64,000 nt of DNA from Anaerolineaceae bacterium UBA1363 (GTDB taxonomy: Bacteria > Chloroflexota > Anaerolineae > Anaerolineales > Anaerolineaceae): contig DBRR01000004.1 in the NCBI GenBank assembly GCA_002306055.1, forward strand, positions 1 to 64,000, written 5' to 3'. The notes beneath the pieces are model-generated. The model saw only the letters and a list, made by a program, of their open reading frames with translations, searched no databases and was not told the DNA's origin. Shown here piece by piece: positions 35,940-43,104 of this stretch (position 1 is the stretch's first letter; each line of letters starts with the position of its first letter). Made by a program: the position numbers and the translations under genes.

Positions 35940-37013
35940 TTACTCCCAGATCACGGTTTTCATAAAATCGAGTGGAAGACCAGCGATAAACTCAGCCATC
36001 AGCCTTCCCGCTCGGCGAATATCCTTCAGTGATACAACTTCAACAGGTGTGTGCATGTAGCGCAGCGGTATGCCAAGCTCAATAACGGGTATGCCAGCTT
36101 CTGCTACCTGGATATCCCAGGCATCGGTGCCCGAACCGGTCGGTGCCAGTTCCTTAGCCACGTTGATCTCGTATTCATCGGCGGTTGCTTGCATGGCTTT
36201 ATGCAGAGCAGGATGATTGCAAGAGCCCCAAGTGAGGGGGGTCACCTTGCCCATCTCAAAATTGCCTATTCCCGCGCCTCCGGGTGCCTTGGCAAAGGTG
36301 ACGTCAATCACGATCGCAAAATCTGGTTTGATGGCAACCGCATCCGTCATCGCGCCAATTCCACCGACCTCTTCCTGCGAGGTCGCCACAGCCATCACAT
36401 CCCAAAGATGCTTACGCTTCGAAAGCATCTCCAGCGCAACCGTCACTGCTGCTACGGAGGCGCGATTATCAAGAGTGTGTCCGCTGATGCTCTCACTGCA
36501 AAGCTCCATGGGTTCGGTCGCGAAGGAGATAACATCCCCCACGCGGACCAGCTCTTTGACCTCATCCGGGGTCAGACCAGTGTCAACCAGCAGATATTTC
36601 TGTGGCAGGGGTCCGGATTTTCCGTCTTTTGGCAGCAATGCTGGCGGCGGCATAACCACCATAGCTGGCAGATCGCGGGCAACTTCCGCATTCGTCGCAT
36701 GAACGGTCACCATCTGCCCGGGCAGGATGCGGGGGTCAACCCCGCCGACCTGCATAAAGCGCAAAAAGCCCTCATCGATACCGGTCACCATCAAGCCAAT
36801 GGCGTCCATATGCGCGGCAATCATCACACTCGGTCGGGGTTCAGGGCCTTCGCCGCGCTGTATGGCTTGCAGGCTGCCGAGGTTATTGACCCGTATCTCA
36901 TCACTGAGCGGCTGCCAGGCAGTCCGGATAATCTCGCGAATCGGCGTTTCATATCCGCTCAGCCCCGGAGCCGAGATCATTTCCTTCAAATGTTGTTTCA
37001 AATCAAGTTTCAT
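35940..37013 (-). CDS. M42 family metallo-aminopeptidase, copy 1 of 3
   Basis: Ligand motifs are AAHMDAIG (Ala instead of the more common Glu after Asp), TLDNR, SQEEVG, VIDVT and RYMHTPVE. The Asp after the second His-proximal motif is intact, so the AHMDA variation may tune rather than abolish activity. 357 residues. It is the first of three tandem copies and begins 9 bp downstream of the Thr/Pro-rich membrane protein. Confidence 0.88.
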   Translation of the reverse strand: MKLDLKQHLKEMISAPGLSGYETPIREIIRTAWQPLSDEIRVNNLGSLQAIQRGEGPEPRPSVMIAAHMDAIGLMVTGIDEGFLRFMQVGGVDPRILPGQMVTVHATNAEVARDLPAMVVMPPPALLPKDGKSGPLPQKYLLVDTGLTPDEVKELVRVGDVISFATEPMELCSESISGHTLDNRASVAAVTVALEMLSKRKHLWDVMAVATSQEEVGGIGAMTDAVAIKPDFAIVIDVTFAKAPGGAGIGNFEMGKVTPLTWGSCNHPALHKAMQATADEYEINVAKELAPTGSGTDAWDIQVAEAGIPVIELGIPLRYMHTPVEVVSLKDIRRAGRLMAEFIAGLPLDFMKTVIWE

Positions 37014-37022
37014 AAGCCTCTC

Positions 37023-37421
37023 TCATGGTTCAGGCGTAGGTTCAACCGAACTCTCGGTTGGTGTTTCAGCAGGTGTTTCAGTAGGGATTTCCGTTGGCAC
37101 AGGGATGGGGGTGTCGCTTGGCAGTGGAGTCTCTGTTGGGGTTGCAGTAAGGGTTGGGGTCTGGGTGGGCGTGCCGGTTGCCGTTGGAGGGAGCGTGTTG
37201 GTGGCTGTGGGAGTGATGCTGGCAGTACGGGTGAGGTAAGGTGTCAGCGTCACGCTGGGGATGAACGTTGCAGTGCTGGTGAGAGTCGGCGTGGCAGTTG
37301 GTTGCTGCGGACCGCGGTTAAGGCGCAAAAGGATAACCCCCAACAGATAACAGGGAATCGTAATAATAATTATCAGCGTCAACATGTAACGCGTGCGTGT
37401 GCGATTAGGGATTTCGTCCAC
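37023..37421 (-). CDS. Membrane-anchored Thr/Pro-rich protein
   Basis: Unrecognised, 132 residues. A short basic N-terminus, one hydrophobic helix (about 12-33) and about 98 residues made almost only of Thr, Pro, Ser, Ala and Glu, consistent with an extended, possibly glycosylated stalk outside the membrane. No globular domain is present. It is the first gene of the M42 operon. The low-complexity region has the same composition as the lipoprotein linkers elsewhere in this window. Confidence 0.65.
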   Translation of the reverse strand: MDEIPNRTRTRYMLTLIIIITIPCYLLGVILLRLNRGPQQPTATPTLTSTATFIPSVTLTPYLTRTASITPTATNTLPPTATGTPTQTPTLTATPTETPLPSDTPIPVPTEIPTETPAETPTESSVEPTPEP

Positions 37422-37888
37422 CAGAACTCCGCCTGCAGCTCATCTTATCACCTGCCACATCACCCGGCAAATTTAGTCAATTATAGCCTATCCCCCCTGC
37501 TGTGACTTATTTTACGCAAATTATTTTACGCACCTGTTTGATCGAAACAATGATTTTCAACATGAATTAACTCCTCAGGAAGCTATTCGCACAATCTGGC
37601 AGTTATTGTACTTCAATAGAATTGATAAACAGAATCGATAAAACGCGCTGACGCATCCCCGAACAGTAATAATTGAGCCAAAGTTTTTGACCCGCAAAGA
37701 AAGAGATGCGTTTCCTGAAATAAAGGATTGACGTTATATCTTAAGTTTTCGATTACGTGTCAGATTTTTTTGTTGACTCCCATACATTAATATTTTCAGA
37801 GCAATTGACACAAAAAAACCGTGCTATAATTATTACATAATTGAGGGGTTTAAATTCCAAACCCCCTTATCATAAAAAGGAGACTATT
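37422..37888. other. Divergent intergenic region
   Basis: Between the M42 operon and the plus-strand gene at 37889. Apart from the promoter at 37805 I see nothing specific. A stretch of A/T-rich sequence (37500-37640) has no clear hairpin. Confidence 0.4.
37805..37830 (+). promoter_or_regulatory. Extended -10 promoter
   Basis: TTGACA (37805-37810) and TGCTATAAT with exact TATAAT (37825-37830). The spacer is only 14 bp, but the TGC extension may compensate. Confidence 0.6.
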
Positions 37889-38221
37889 ATGAAAAAAAGA
37901 GTATTGCTTGTAATTAGTATCATTATCATCCTGATGGGCATTATGGCGCTCATCCCCAGCATCAATATGGGCACCGAACCCGCCTGGCACGCTGCTGCCA
38001 AGATCGTTGTTGGTTTGGTTGGTCTTTGGGTTTCCCTGCAAAAAACAGGCAAAACCAAGACCGCGCTGTTGGTTATCGGCATCCTGCTGGCAGCCATGGG
38101 TTTGTTGGACGTGCTCGGTCTGTTCAATATGGTAACTGTACCCGTCTGGCACACCATCGCAGTGATTGTGATCGGCGCAGTTGCCATTTACTTGGGCGCA
38201 ACCAACATGAATGAAGCATAA
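37889..38221 (+). CDS. Small four-helix membrane protein
   Basis: Unrecognised, 110 residues. Four hydrophobic segments of about 18-22 residues are arranged as two halves with similar order. Each half ends a loop with a TEPAWH or TVPVWH motif, so an internal duplication is visible (about residues 1-55 and 56-110). AAGGAG lies 8 nt before the ATG at 37889. It has its own promoter and a double terminator, so it is monocistronic. This protein type is common as an uncharacterised small membrane protein; the function is unknown. Confidence 0.7.
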   Translation: MKKRVLLVISIIIILMGIMALIPSINMGTEPAWHAAAKIVVGLVGLWVSLQKTGKTKTALLVIGILLAAMGLLDVLGLFNMVTVPVWHTIAVIVIGAVAIYLGATNMNEA

Positions 38222-38230
38222 CACCGGATA

Positions 38231-38260
38231 ATAACCAGCGCAGGATCCTGCGCTGGTTAT
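38231..38260 (+). terminator. 30-bp perfect palindrome after the small membrane protein
   Basis: ATAACCAGCGCAGGA repeated as its exact reverse complement without a spacer. There is no T-run directly after it, so it may be an mRNA 3' end or a protein binding site rather than a complete terminator. Confidence 0.55.
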
Positions 38261-38268
38261 TGATGGTC

Positions 38269-38300
38269 AAAAAACAGCAGCAATTAGCTGCTGTTTTTTT
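38269..38300 (+). terminator. Intrinsic terminator
   Basis: AAAAAACAGCAGC (38269-38281) and GCTGCTGTTTTTT, a strong stem with an AATTA loop ending in a run of at least seven T. Follows the palindrome by 8 bp. Confidence 0.9.
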
Positions 38301-38727
38301 TATTCTCTTACCTGGCAGGCGCAGATACTAAGAGACATTCCAGCAAACGGAAATGAAGCGATAATCGAGTCGAAAGAGAAAGGGGCAAAGGTTGAGAGTA
38401 TGAACACAGCCATCTTGTGAATAAGGCGCGACTTGCCCCTGAATAAGAGCCATGCACGCGGGAACGAACGATCACTCTTTATTTTGATAAGGATGATTTC
38501 AGCACCATGCTGTTATGAAGGGATGAAGATCAATTTTTTGCCCTGTTGATCGACCATCAACGCAATGAATTATGGCGTGCCCGGGGTCCGCTAAGCCAAA
38601 GCAGCCCAGCGGGGCTGCTTGAAGTGCTCAATCATCTCACATAAGAAACCAATCAAATGTCAAAAATTTACTTCTCGTTAATCGGTTATAATAAAAAGGC
38701 AATCTCAATCTTGAACGGAGGTCCATC
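38301..38727. other. Gap before the small charged-protein gene
   Basis: It contains a 9-bp hairpin (38599-38620, AAGCAGCCC / GGGCTGCTT) without a T-run. Near 38667-38692 lie a weak -35 (TTTACT) and an exact TATAAT (38687-38692, spacer 14 bp), which probably drives the gene at 38728. The rest shows nothing. Confidence 0.5.
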
Positions 38728-38850
38728 ATGGCAAGTAAAGATAAAGCTGGAAGAGAAGATCGCAAGAAACCCAAACTGTCCATCAAAGAAAAGCGTAAAG
38801 TGAAAGAAGAGAAGAAGAAAACCACGTCTGTAACCAACACCGGCGCTTGA
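38728..38850 (+). CDS. Small highly charged protein, 40 residues
   Basis: Begins MASKDKAGRED and is about half Lys, Arg and Glu or Asp; it ends with a short Thr/Asn/Gly tail. GGAGG stands 6 nt upstream of the ATG, TATAAT is 35 bp further up, and a perfect terminator begins 19 bp after the stop, so it looks like a genuine single-gene unit. I do not recognise it. A nucleic-acid- or ribosome-associated role would be a guess from the charge. Confidence 0.7.
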   Translation: MASKDKAGREDRKKPKLSIKEKRKVKEEKKKTTSVTNTGA

Positions 38851-38868
38851 TCCCATTCGAATTAGCCA

Positions 38869-38900
38869 AAAGCCAGCCTGAACAGGGCTGGCTTTTTTTT
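38869..38900 (+). terminator. Terminator of the 40-residue protein gene
   Basis: AAAGCCAGCC (38869-38878) with GGCTGGCTTT (38886-38895), loop of about 7 nt, followed by T residues (ten in the run). Confidence 0.92.
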
Positions 38901-38960
38901 CTTCAGTTCTGCCCAACGAAGATTTGGTAGGAGAACCAAAAAGGGAGAAACAAAAAATGC

Positions 38961-38989
38961 TTGACATTACCGGTTCAAACCGTTAGAAT
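38961..38989 (+). promoter_or_regulatory. Promoter of the tRNA-Ala cluster
   Basis: Exact TTGACA (38961-38966), 17-bp spacer, TAGAAT (38984-38989). It lies 28 bp upstream of the first tRNA. Confidence 0.85.
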
Positions 38990-39017
38990 ACTGAATCTTG
39001 AAATCTGGATGGAGTAC

Positions 39018-39090
39018 GGGCCTGTAGCGCAGTTGGGAGCGCGCTTCAATCGCACTGAAGAGGTCGAGGGTTCGAATCCCTCCAGGTCCA
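39018..39090 (+). tRNA. tRNA-Ala(CGC)
   Basis: Acceptor GGGCCTG / CAGGTCC with the alanine G3-U70 pair. Anticodon loop ATCGCAC, D-arm AGCGCAGTTGGGAGCGC and T-arm GAGGGTTCGAATCCCTC are regular; discriminator A. 73 nt, no encoded CCA. Confidence 0.95.
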
Positions 39091-39102
39091 TTCGAGGATA
39101 AA

Positions 39103-39153
39103 GGCCCATAGCGCACGAAGTCCCCTTCACGGGGAGAATTGGGAGCGCAATGG
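39103..39153 (+). pseudogene. tRNA-Ala 5' fragment with an inserted hairpin
   Basis: GGCCCATAGCGCA matches the 5' part of tRNA-Ala(GGC). Then about 21 nt containing TCCCC-TTCAC-GGGGA interrupt the D-loop before TTGGGAGCGC continues and the copy breaks off. No 3' half is present. Confidence 0.7.
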
Positions 39154-39178
39154 TAAACAAAAGAAAAAGAGTAAACAA

Positions 39179-39251
39179 GGGCCCATAGCGCAGTTGGGAG
39201 CGCGTCTCAATGGCATTGAGAAGGTCGAGAGTTCGAATCTCTCTGGGTCCA
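39179..39251 (+). tRNA. tRNA-Ala(GGC)
   Basis: Acceptor GGGCCCA / TGGGTCC with G3-U70; anticodon loop ATGGCAT between TCTCA and TGAGA; T-arm GAGAGTTCGAATCTCTC; discriminator A. 73 nt and intact. It sits between the broken 5' and 3' copies. Confidence 0.95.
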
Positions 39252-39254
39252 CTA

Positions 39255-39277
39255 AAGCAGCCGCAAGGCTGCTTTTG
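39255..39277 (+). terminator. Terminator after tRNA-Ala(GGC)
   Basis: AAGCAGCC - GCAA - GGCTGCTT and further T. The same hairpin recurs after each degenerate tRNA 3' piece near 39355 and 39455. Confidence 0.85.
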
Positions 39278-39287
39278 CTTAACTGAC

Positions 39288-39479
39288 GATTGAGAAGGTC
39301 GGTTCTGGCTGGCGCCAGAAGGCTGCGCACAGTTCGAATCTCTCTGGGTCCACTAAAGCAGCCGCAAGGCTGTTTTTGCTTAACTGACGATTGAGAAGGT
39401 CGGTTCTGGCTGGAGCCAGAAGGCTGCGCACAGTTCGAATCTCTCTGGATCCACTAAAGCAGCCGCAAGGCTGTTTTTT
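39288..39479 (+). repeat. Two tandem 101-bp units made of tRNA-Ala 3' half, inserted hairpin and terminator
   Basis: Each unit starts with GATTGAGAAGGTC (39288 and 39389), i.e. the 3' anticodon stem and variable region of tRNA-Ala. A 29-nt insertion with a TTCTGGC / GCCAGAA hairpin comes next. AGTTCGAATCTCTCTGG and the 3' acceptor follow, and then the AGCAGCC-GCAA-GGCTG terminator. The insertion destroys the left T-stem strand, so these cannot be tRNAs. Confidence 0.8.
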
Positions 39480-39555
39480 GATCAACTTCGAGGTTTATCA
39501 CCAGCGTGGCTTGTTTCTGCTTACTCTGCCTCCGGCAGAGTGTGATCTATGTGTC

Positions 39556-40122
39556 TCAGCCGCCTTCAGGCAAATTTTCCATCTGAACAAATTCGACATG
39601 CTCGGGAATGGAAACGCCGGCAGCTTTCAACTTTTCTTGTGCTTCGGAAATGTCGTAAACATAAACCTGCAAACGTGCAGGTTCCATTTTGATCCCTGTT
39701 GTATAGGTCACGCCAGCTTTATCCATCTCTGCCTTAAATAATTCGCGCATTGCTCGTAAAGACTGACGGGAGATCGCTTCCTCTCTTACTTCAATAACCT
39801 CAAATAAGCTCGGATCCTCCACAAAAGGCTCCAGGTCAGCTTTGTCCGCTCCAGTCAGGTAAACGACCACTTTCAAACCTGGGTAACTTTCGGTACTAAT
39901 GCCGACATAATGCTCCGAAGAATTCTCGTCCAGTTCCCTTTCCAGTTCGAACGCCTCAATTTGCAGCAAGTTCATTTGCGCTTGCGCAGTAGCTGCAGCT
40001 GACCTGGTTGCCTGGCTTACCACCTCTTCGGGCTGAGAGTCTGATGTAGGCAGGCAGCTTGAAAAAGTAAATGACAGTAAGATTAACACAGCAAGTTTTG
40101 TTAGCTGTTTTCTCAATTGCAT
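39556..40122 (-). CDS. Uncharacterised lipoprotein
   Basis: Signal peptide with lipobox FSSC (about Cys23), then a short Ser/Glu/Ala-rich segment and a mature domain of about 140 residues. The mature part includes GLKVVVYLTG and LQVYVYDISEAQEKLKAAGV, which look like two alternating strand-helix halves of a small mixed fold. GGAGG precedes the ATG closely. It is not part of an operon: tRNA pieces lie downstream and the aldehyde dehydrogenase upstream is 95 bp away. The function is unknown. Confidence 0.65.
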   Translation of the reverse strand: MQLRKQLTKLAVLILLSFTFSSCLPTSDSQPEEVVSQATRSAAATAQAQMNLLQIEAFELERELDENSSEHYVGISTESYPGLKVVVYLTGADKADLEPFVEDPSLFEVIEVREEAISRQSLRAMRELFKAEMDKAGVTYTTGIKMEPARLQVYVYDISEAQEKLKAAGVSIPEHVEFVQMENLPEGG

Positions 40123-40217
40123 CTTTCCTCCAGAAAAATTACATCCATGTTGACAACGGTCAGCATATCAAAAATTCTGCCTTACGATCAAGCCTCATCA
40201 TAAGCAGATTCCATAGT

Positions 40218-41582
40218 TTACTTCAAAAATCGTCGGATTAACCTGAGCTTTCTTTCCGTATATGGAAAATAGCGGAATGGTAAATCCAGCCAGGTCGATT
40301 TTTGTACGATGCTGCGATAATGTGTGAAAGTGTCGAAGCTCTGTTTTCCGTGGTAACTGCCCATGCCCGAATGCCCCACGCCGCCAAAGCCCATATGCGA
40401 GGTGGCAAGGTGGATGACGGTGTCGTTGATGCATCCGCCCCCAAAGGAGCAGTTATCCAGAACCCGCTTCTCGACGGCCCGCTTTCCAGTAAACAAGTAT
40501 AGAGCCAACGGTTTTGGCCGGTTACGTACAAAATCGATCGCCTCGTCCAAGCTGGTCCAGGTGATCACCGGCAAAATTGGACCGAAGATCTCTTCCTGCA
40601 TGACAGCGGACTCCGGGTCCACATCGATCAGCACTGTTGGTTCCATGGTATGGCGTTCGTCGTCAAAAACACCCCCAAATGCGACCGTCTGCCCTTCCAG
40701 AAGTGCCTTTTTCTCCCGATAGTGACGCTCATTGACGATATGCACCTGATCTGAGTAGTCGCCATTCGGAAACCACTCGTACAAAACCTCCTTGAAATTC
40801 TGCACGAGAGTATCCCGAACGCTTGCTTCAACCAATACATAATCCGGTGCTATGCAGGTTTGTCCGCCATTGAGCAGCTTTCCGAAGGCGATGCGCTTGG
40901 CCGCAAGTTTCAGATTCGCGCTGGCATCCACGATTGCGGGGCTTTTACCACCCAACTCGAGCGTAACCGGGGTCAGATGTTTTGCGGCTGCTTCCATCAC
41001 GACCTGGCCAACCGAAGCTGAACCGGTGAAAAAGATGTAATCAAACCTTTGTTCGAGCAGGGCTGTGTTCTCCTGCCTGCCGCCCTGCACCACCGTGATA
41101 TATTCCGGAGGGTAAAGGGTTTTCACAATATCCGCGATCACCTGACTGGTTGCTGGAGTATAGGCGCTGGGCTTAATCACTGCGCAATTGCCAGCCGAGA
41201 TCGCCCCGATCAGCGGATCCAGACAGAGCAAAATGGGGTAATTCCAGGGGGCCATGATCAGCGCTACACCGTAAGGTTCGGGGGAGATGAAACTGACGGC
41301 GTGAAACTGCACCAAGGGAGTGGGAACGCGCTTGTCCTTCATCCAGCGCGGCAGATGGCGGATGTGGAATCGGACTTCATCCAGCACCATCCCAATTTCT
41401 GCCATGTAGGATTCAAAGGGCTGTTTATTGAGGTCTTTCAGCAGCGCCTCGCAGATTGGTTTTTCATAATCGCGCATTGCCTTCTGTAATTTACGCAGTG
41501 CCGCCAAGCGAAACTCCAATGACTTGGTTGCTCCTGTCATGAAGAAGCTGTGCTGATTTTTGACGATCTCATCGATGCTCAT
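40218..41582 (-). CDS. Aldehyde dehydrogenase, class 3 type
   Basis: Oxidises aldehydes with NAD(P). It has the class 3 pattern: APWNYPILLCLDPLIGAISAGN, the cofactor-site FTGSASVGQVV, the catalytic Glu in TLELGGKSP, the nucleophile Cys in GGQTCIAPDYV and the FGGGCIND segment. The 454-residue length matches the YwdH/ALDH3 group; the C-terminus is basic and hydrophobic and could associate with membrane. Substrate range cannot be told. It is probably separate from the flavodiiron gene upstream (111-bp gap). Confidence 0.92.
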   Translation of the reverse strand: MSIDEIVKNQHSFFMTGATKSLEFRLAALRKLQKAMRDYEKPICEALLKDLNKQPFESYMAEIGMVLDEVRFHIRHLPRWMKDKRVPTPLVQFHAVSFISPEPYGVALIMAPWNYPILLCLDPLIGAISAGNCAVIKPSAYTPATSQVIADIVKTLYPPEYITVVQGGRQENTALLEQRFDYIFFTGSASVGQVVMEAAAKHLTPVTLELGGKSPAIVDASANLKLAAKRIAFGKLLNGGQTCIAPDYVLVEASVRDTLVQNFKEVLYEWFPNGDYSDQVHIVNERHYREKKALLEGQTVAFGGVFDDERHTMEPTVLIDVDPESAVMQEEIFGPILPVITWTSLDEAIDFVRNRPKPLALYLFTGKRAVEKRVLDNCSFGGGCINDTVIHLATSHMGFGGVGHSGMGSYHGKQSFDTFTHYRSIVQKSTWLDLPFRYFPYTERKLRLIRRFLK

Positions 41583-41693
41583 GTTCCCTCTTCACTTATG
41601 TTTACGATAACCCTTTTCAGGTTTAATTGACAGAGATTACATAAGTGCGCCCTGTCTGGCGTGCGCATTTTCGCCTCGCAGGGAGTAACCATG

Positions 41694-42890
41694 CTAAGCT
41701 GCAATGATCAATTCCACCAAGTCGTCGAGGGCTTTGTCATCAGCAGGGGTCATGGCGGACTTAATTGTGATCTCGCTTTCCAGAACGCGCATGTCTTTCA
41801 TTTCTGCCAGCAATTGACGCATTTTCTTGCCGCTCTGCGGTGCCCAGGTGCCATTTTCAATCACGGCTACTGCCCGGTTTTGCATGTTGTGCCCCTTCAG
41901 TTCCAGCAGCAGATTCTCCATCGGGGGGAAAATTTCCATGTTGTAGGTCGAGGAGGCAAATACCAGCCGGTCAAACCGGAAGCAATCGCTCAAGATGTAC
42001 GAAAAGTGCCAGGCGGAGAGATCATAGACCAAGATGTTCTTTTCGCCCCGATCCGCCAGCTTGGCTGCCAGCAACTCAGCGGCTTTTTCCGTGTTGCCGT
42101 AGATGGAGCCATAAGCAATCACGATCCCTTTTTCTTCCGGGGTGTAAGACGCCCATTTGCTGTACTTATCGATGTAATAATGCATATCCTGCCGCAGGAT
42201 GGGCCCGTGGAGCGACAGAATCATTTGAATGTCGAGTTTTGCAATTTTTTCCAGCAGTGCCAGCACCTGGCGCCCATACTTGCCGACAATATTGGTGTAA
42301 TAACGCCGGACCTCGGGCATCAGGTCGAAATCCACATCATACTCGTCTGCATACAGATTGCCGTTGATCGCGCCAAAAGCGCCAAAAGCGTCCGCTGAAA
42401 ACAGCCACTTGCTGGTTTCATCGTAAGTGACCATCACTTCAGGCCAATGCACCATCGGCGCCATCAGGAAGCGCAGCGTATGCGCGCCTGTTTGAAGCGT
42501 GTCGCCTTCTTTCATGACCATCGCGCGTTCTGCCAGGTCCAGCCCAAAGAATTGCTGGATCATCCCGAAGGTTTTCTGGCTGCCCACCACTGTTACTTGT
42601 GGGTAAAGCTCAATGATGCGCGGAATCAAGGCGCAGTGATCCGGCTCCATGTGTTGAATGATCATGTAATCCAGCGCACGACCCTTCAGCGCCGCATGAA
42701 GGTTCTCTAAAAAGAGGTCTCCGACCGCCTTATCAACGGTGTCGAGCAGAACTGTCTTCTCGTCCAGGAGGAGGTACGAGTTGTAAGACATTCCGTTTGG
42801 AACGGGATGCTGGTTTTCAAATCGCGAAATGCGGCGATCATTTGCGCCAATGTAGATGAGGTCTTCAGTAATTTTTCGAATGTTGTGCAT
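41694..42890 (-). CDS. fprA: Flavodiiron protein (FprA family)
   Basis: Reduces O2 to water or NO to N2O in anaerobes. The N-terminal metallo-beta-lactamase domain has the di-iron motif HMEPDH near residue 80, the LSADAFG Asp and the later SLHGPILR His. The C-terminal flavodoxin domain has the FMN loop YGSIYGNTEKAAE and later FASSTYNMEIFPPM. It is about 398 residues with no rubredoxin domain, so an external electron donor is needed. It indicates exposure to oxygen or NO in a mainly anaerobic lifestyle. Confidence 0.94.
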   Translation of the reverse strand: MHNIRKITEDLIYIGANDRRISRFENQHPVPNGMSYNSYLLLDEKTVLLDTVDKAVGDLFLENLHAALKGRALDYMIIQHMEPDHCALIPRIIELYPQVTVVGSQKTFGMIQQFFGLDLAERAMVMKEGDTLQTGAHTLRFLMAPMVHWPEVMVTYDETSKWLFSADAFGAFGAINGNLYADEYDVDFDLMPEVRRYYTNIVGKYGRQVLALLEKIAKLDIQMILSLHGPILRQDMHYYIDKYSKWASYTPEEKGIVIAYGSIYGNTEKAAELLAAKLADRGEKNILVYDLSAWHFSYILSDCFRFDRLVFASSTYNMEIFPPMENLLLELKGHNMQNRAVAVIENGTWAPQSGKKMRQLLAEMKDMRVLESEITIKSAMTPADDKALDDLVELIIAA

Positions 42891-43104
42891 GCTTTATTTC
42901 TTCCTATTTACGCGTGTGATAGTCTCATTGAGGATGGCGCGAGCTTGGTTTTTCGCCCATCTGAGAGCTCCATACTTGAGGTTAGTATACTTCAGAAGCA
43001 CTTGCGAATTCAAAAAACAGGGGGGAAATTCTTATATTTTTCCCTCCTTCAGCAAACGAATTAGCAATGATAAAATTCTGTTATCCTCTTTTTTCCAGGT
43101 GCTT

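Noticed and set aside
36051..37505. 484-residue plus-strand frame opposite an M42 gene and the Thr/Pro-rich gene
   Set aside because: Antisense of two genes with signals on the minus strand; its end is a run of Gly, Arg and Trp from the opposite Thr/Pro codons.
39127..39485. Overlapping minus-strand frames over the tRNA-Ala cluster
   Set aside because: These are typical false frames created by tRNA genes and their repeated pieces; DNA-level evidence for tRNA is far stronger.
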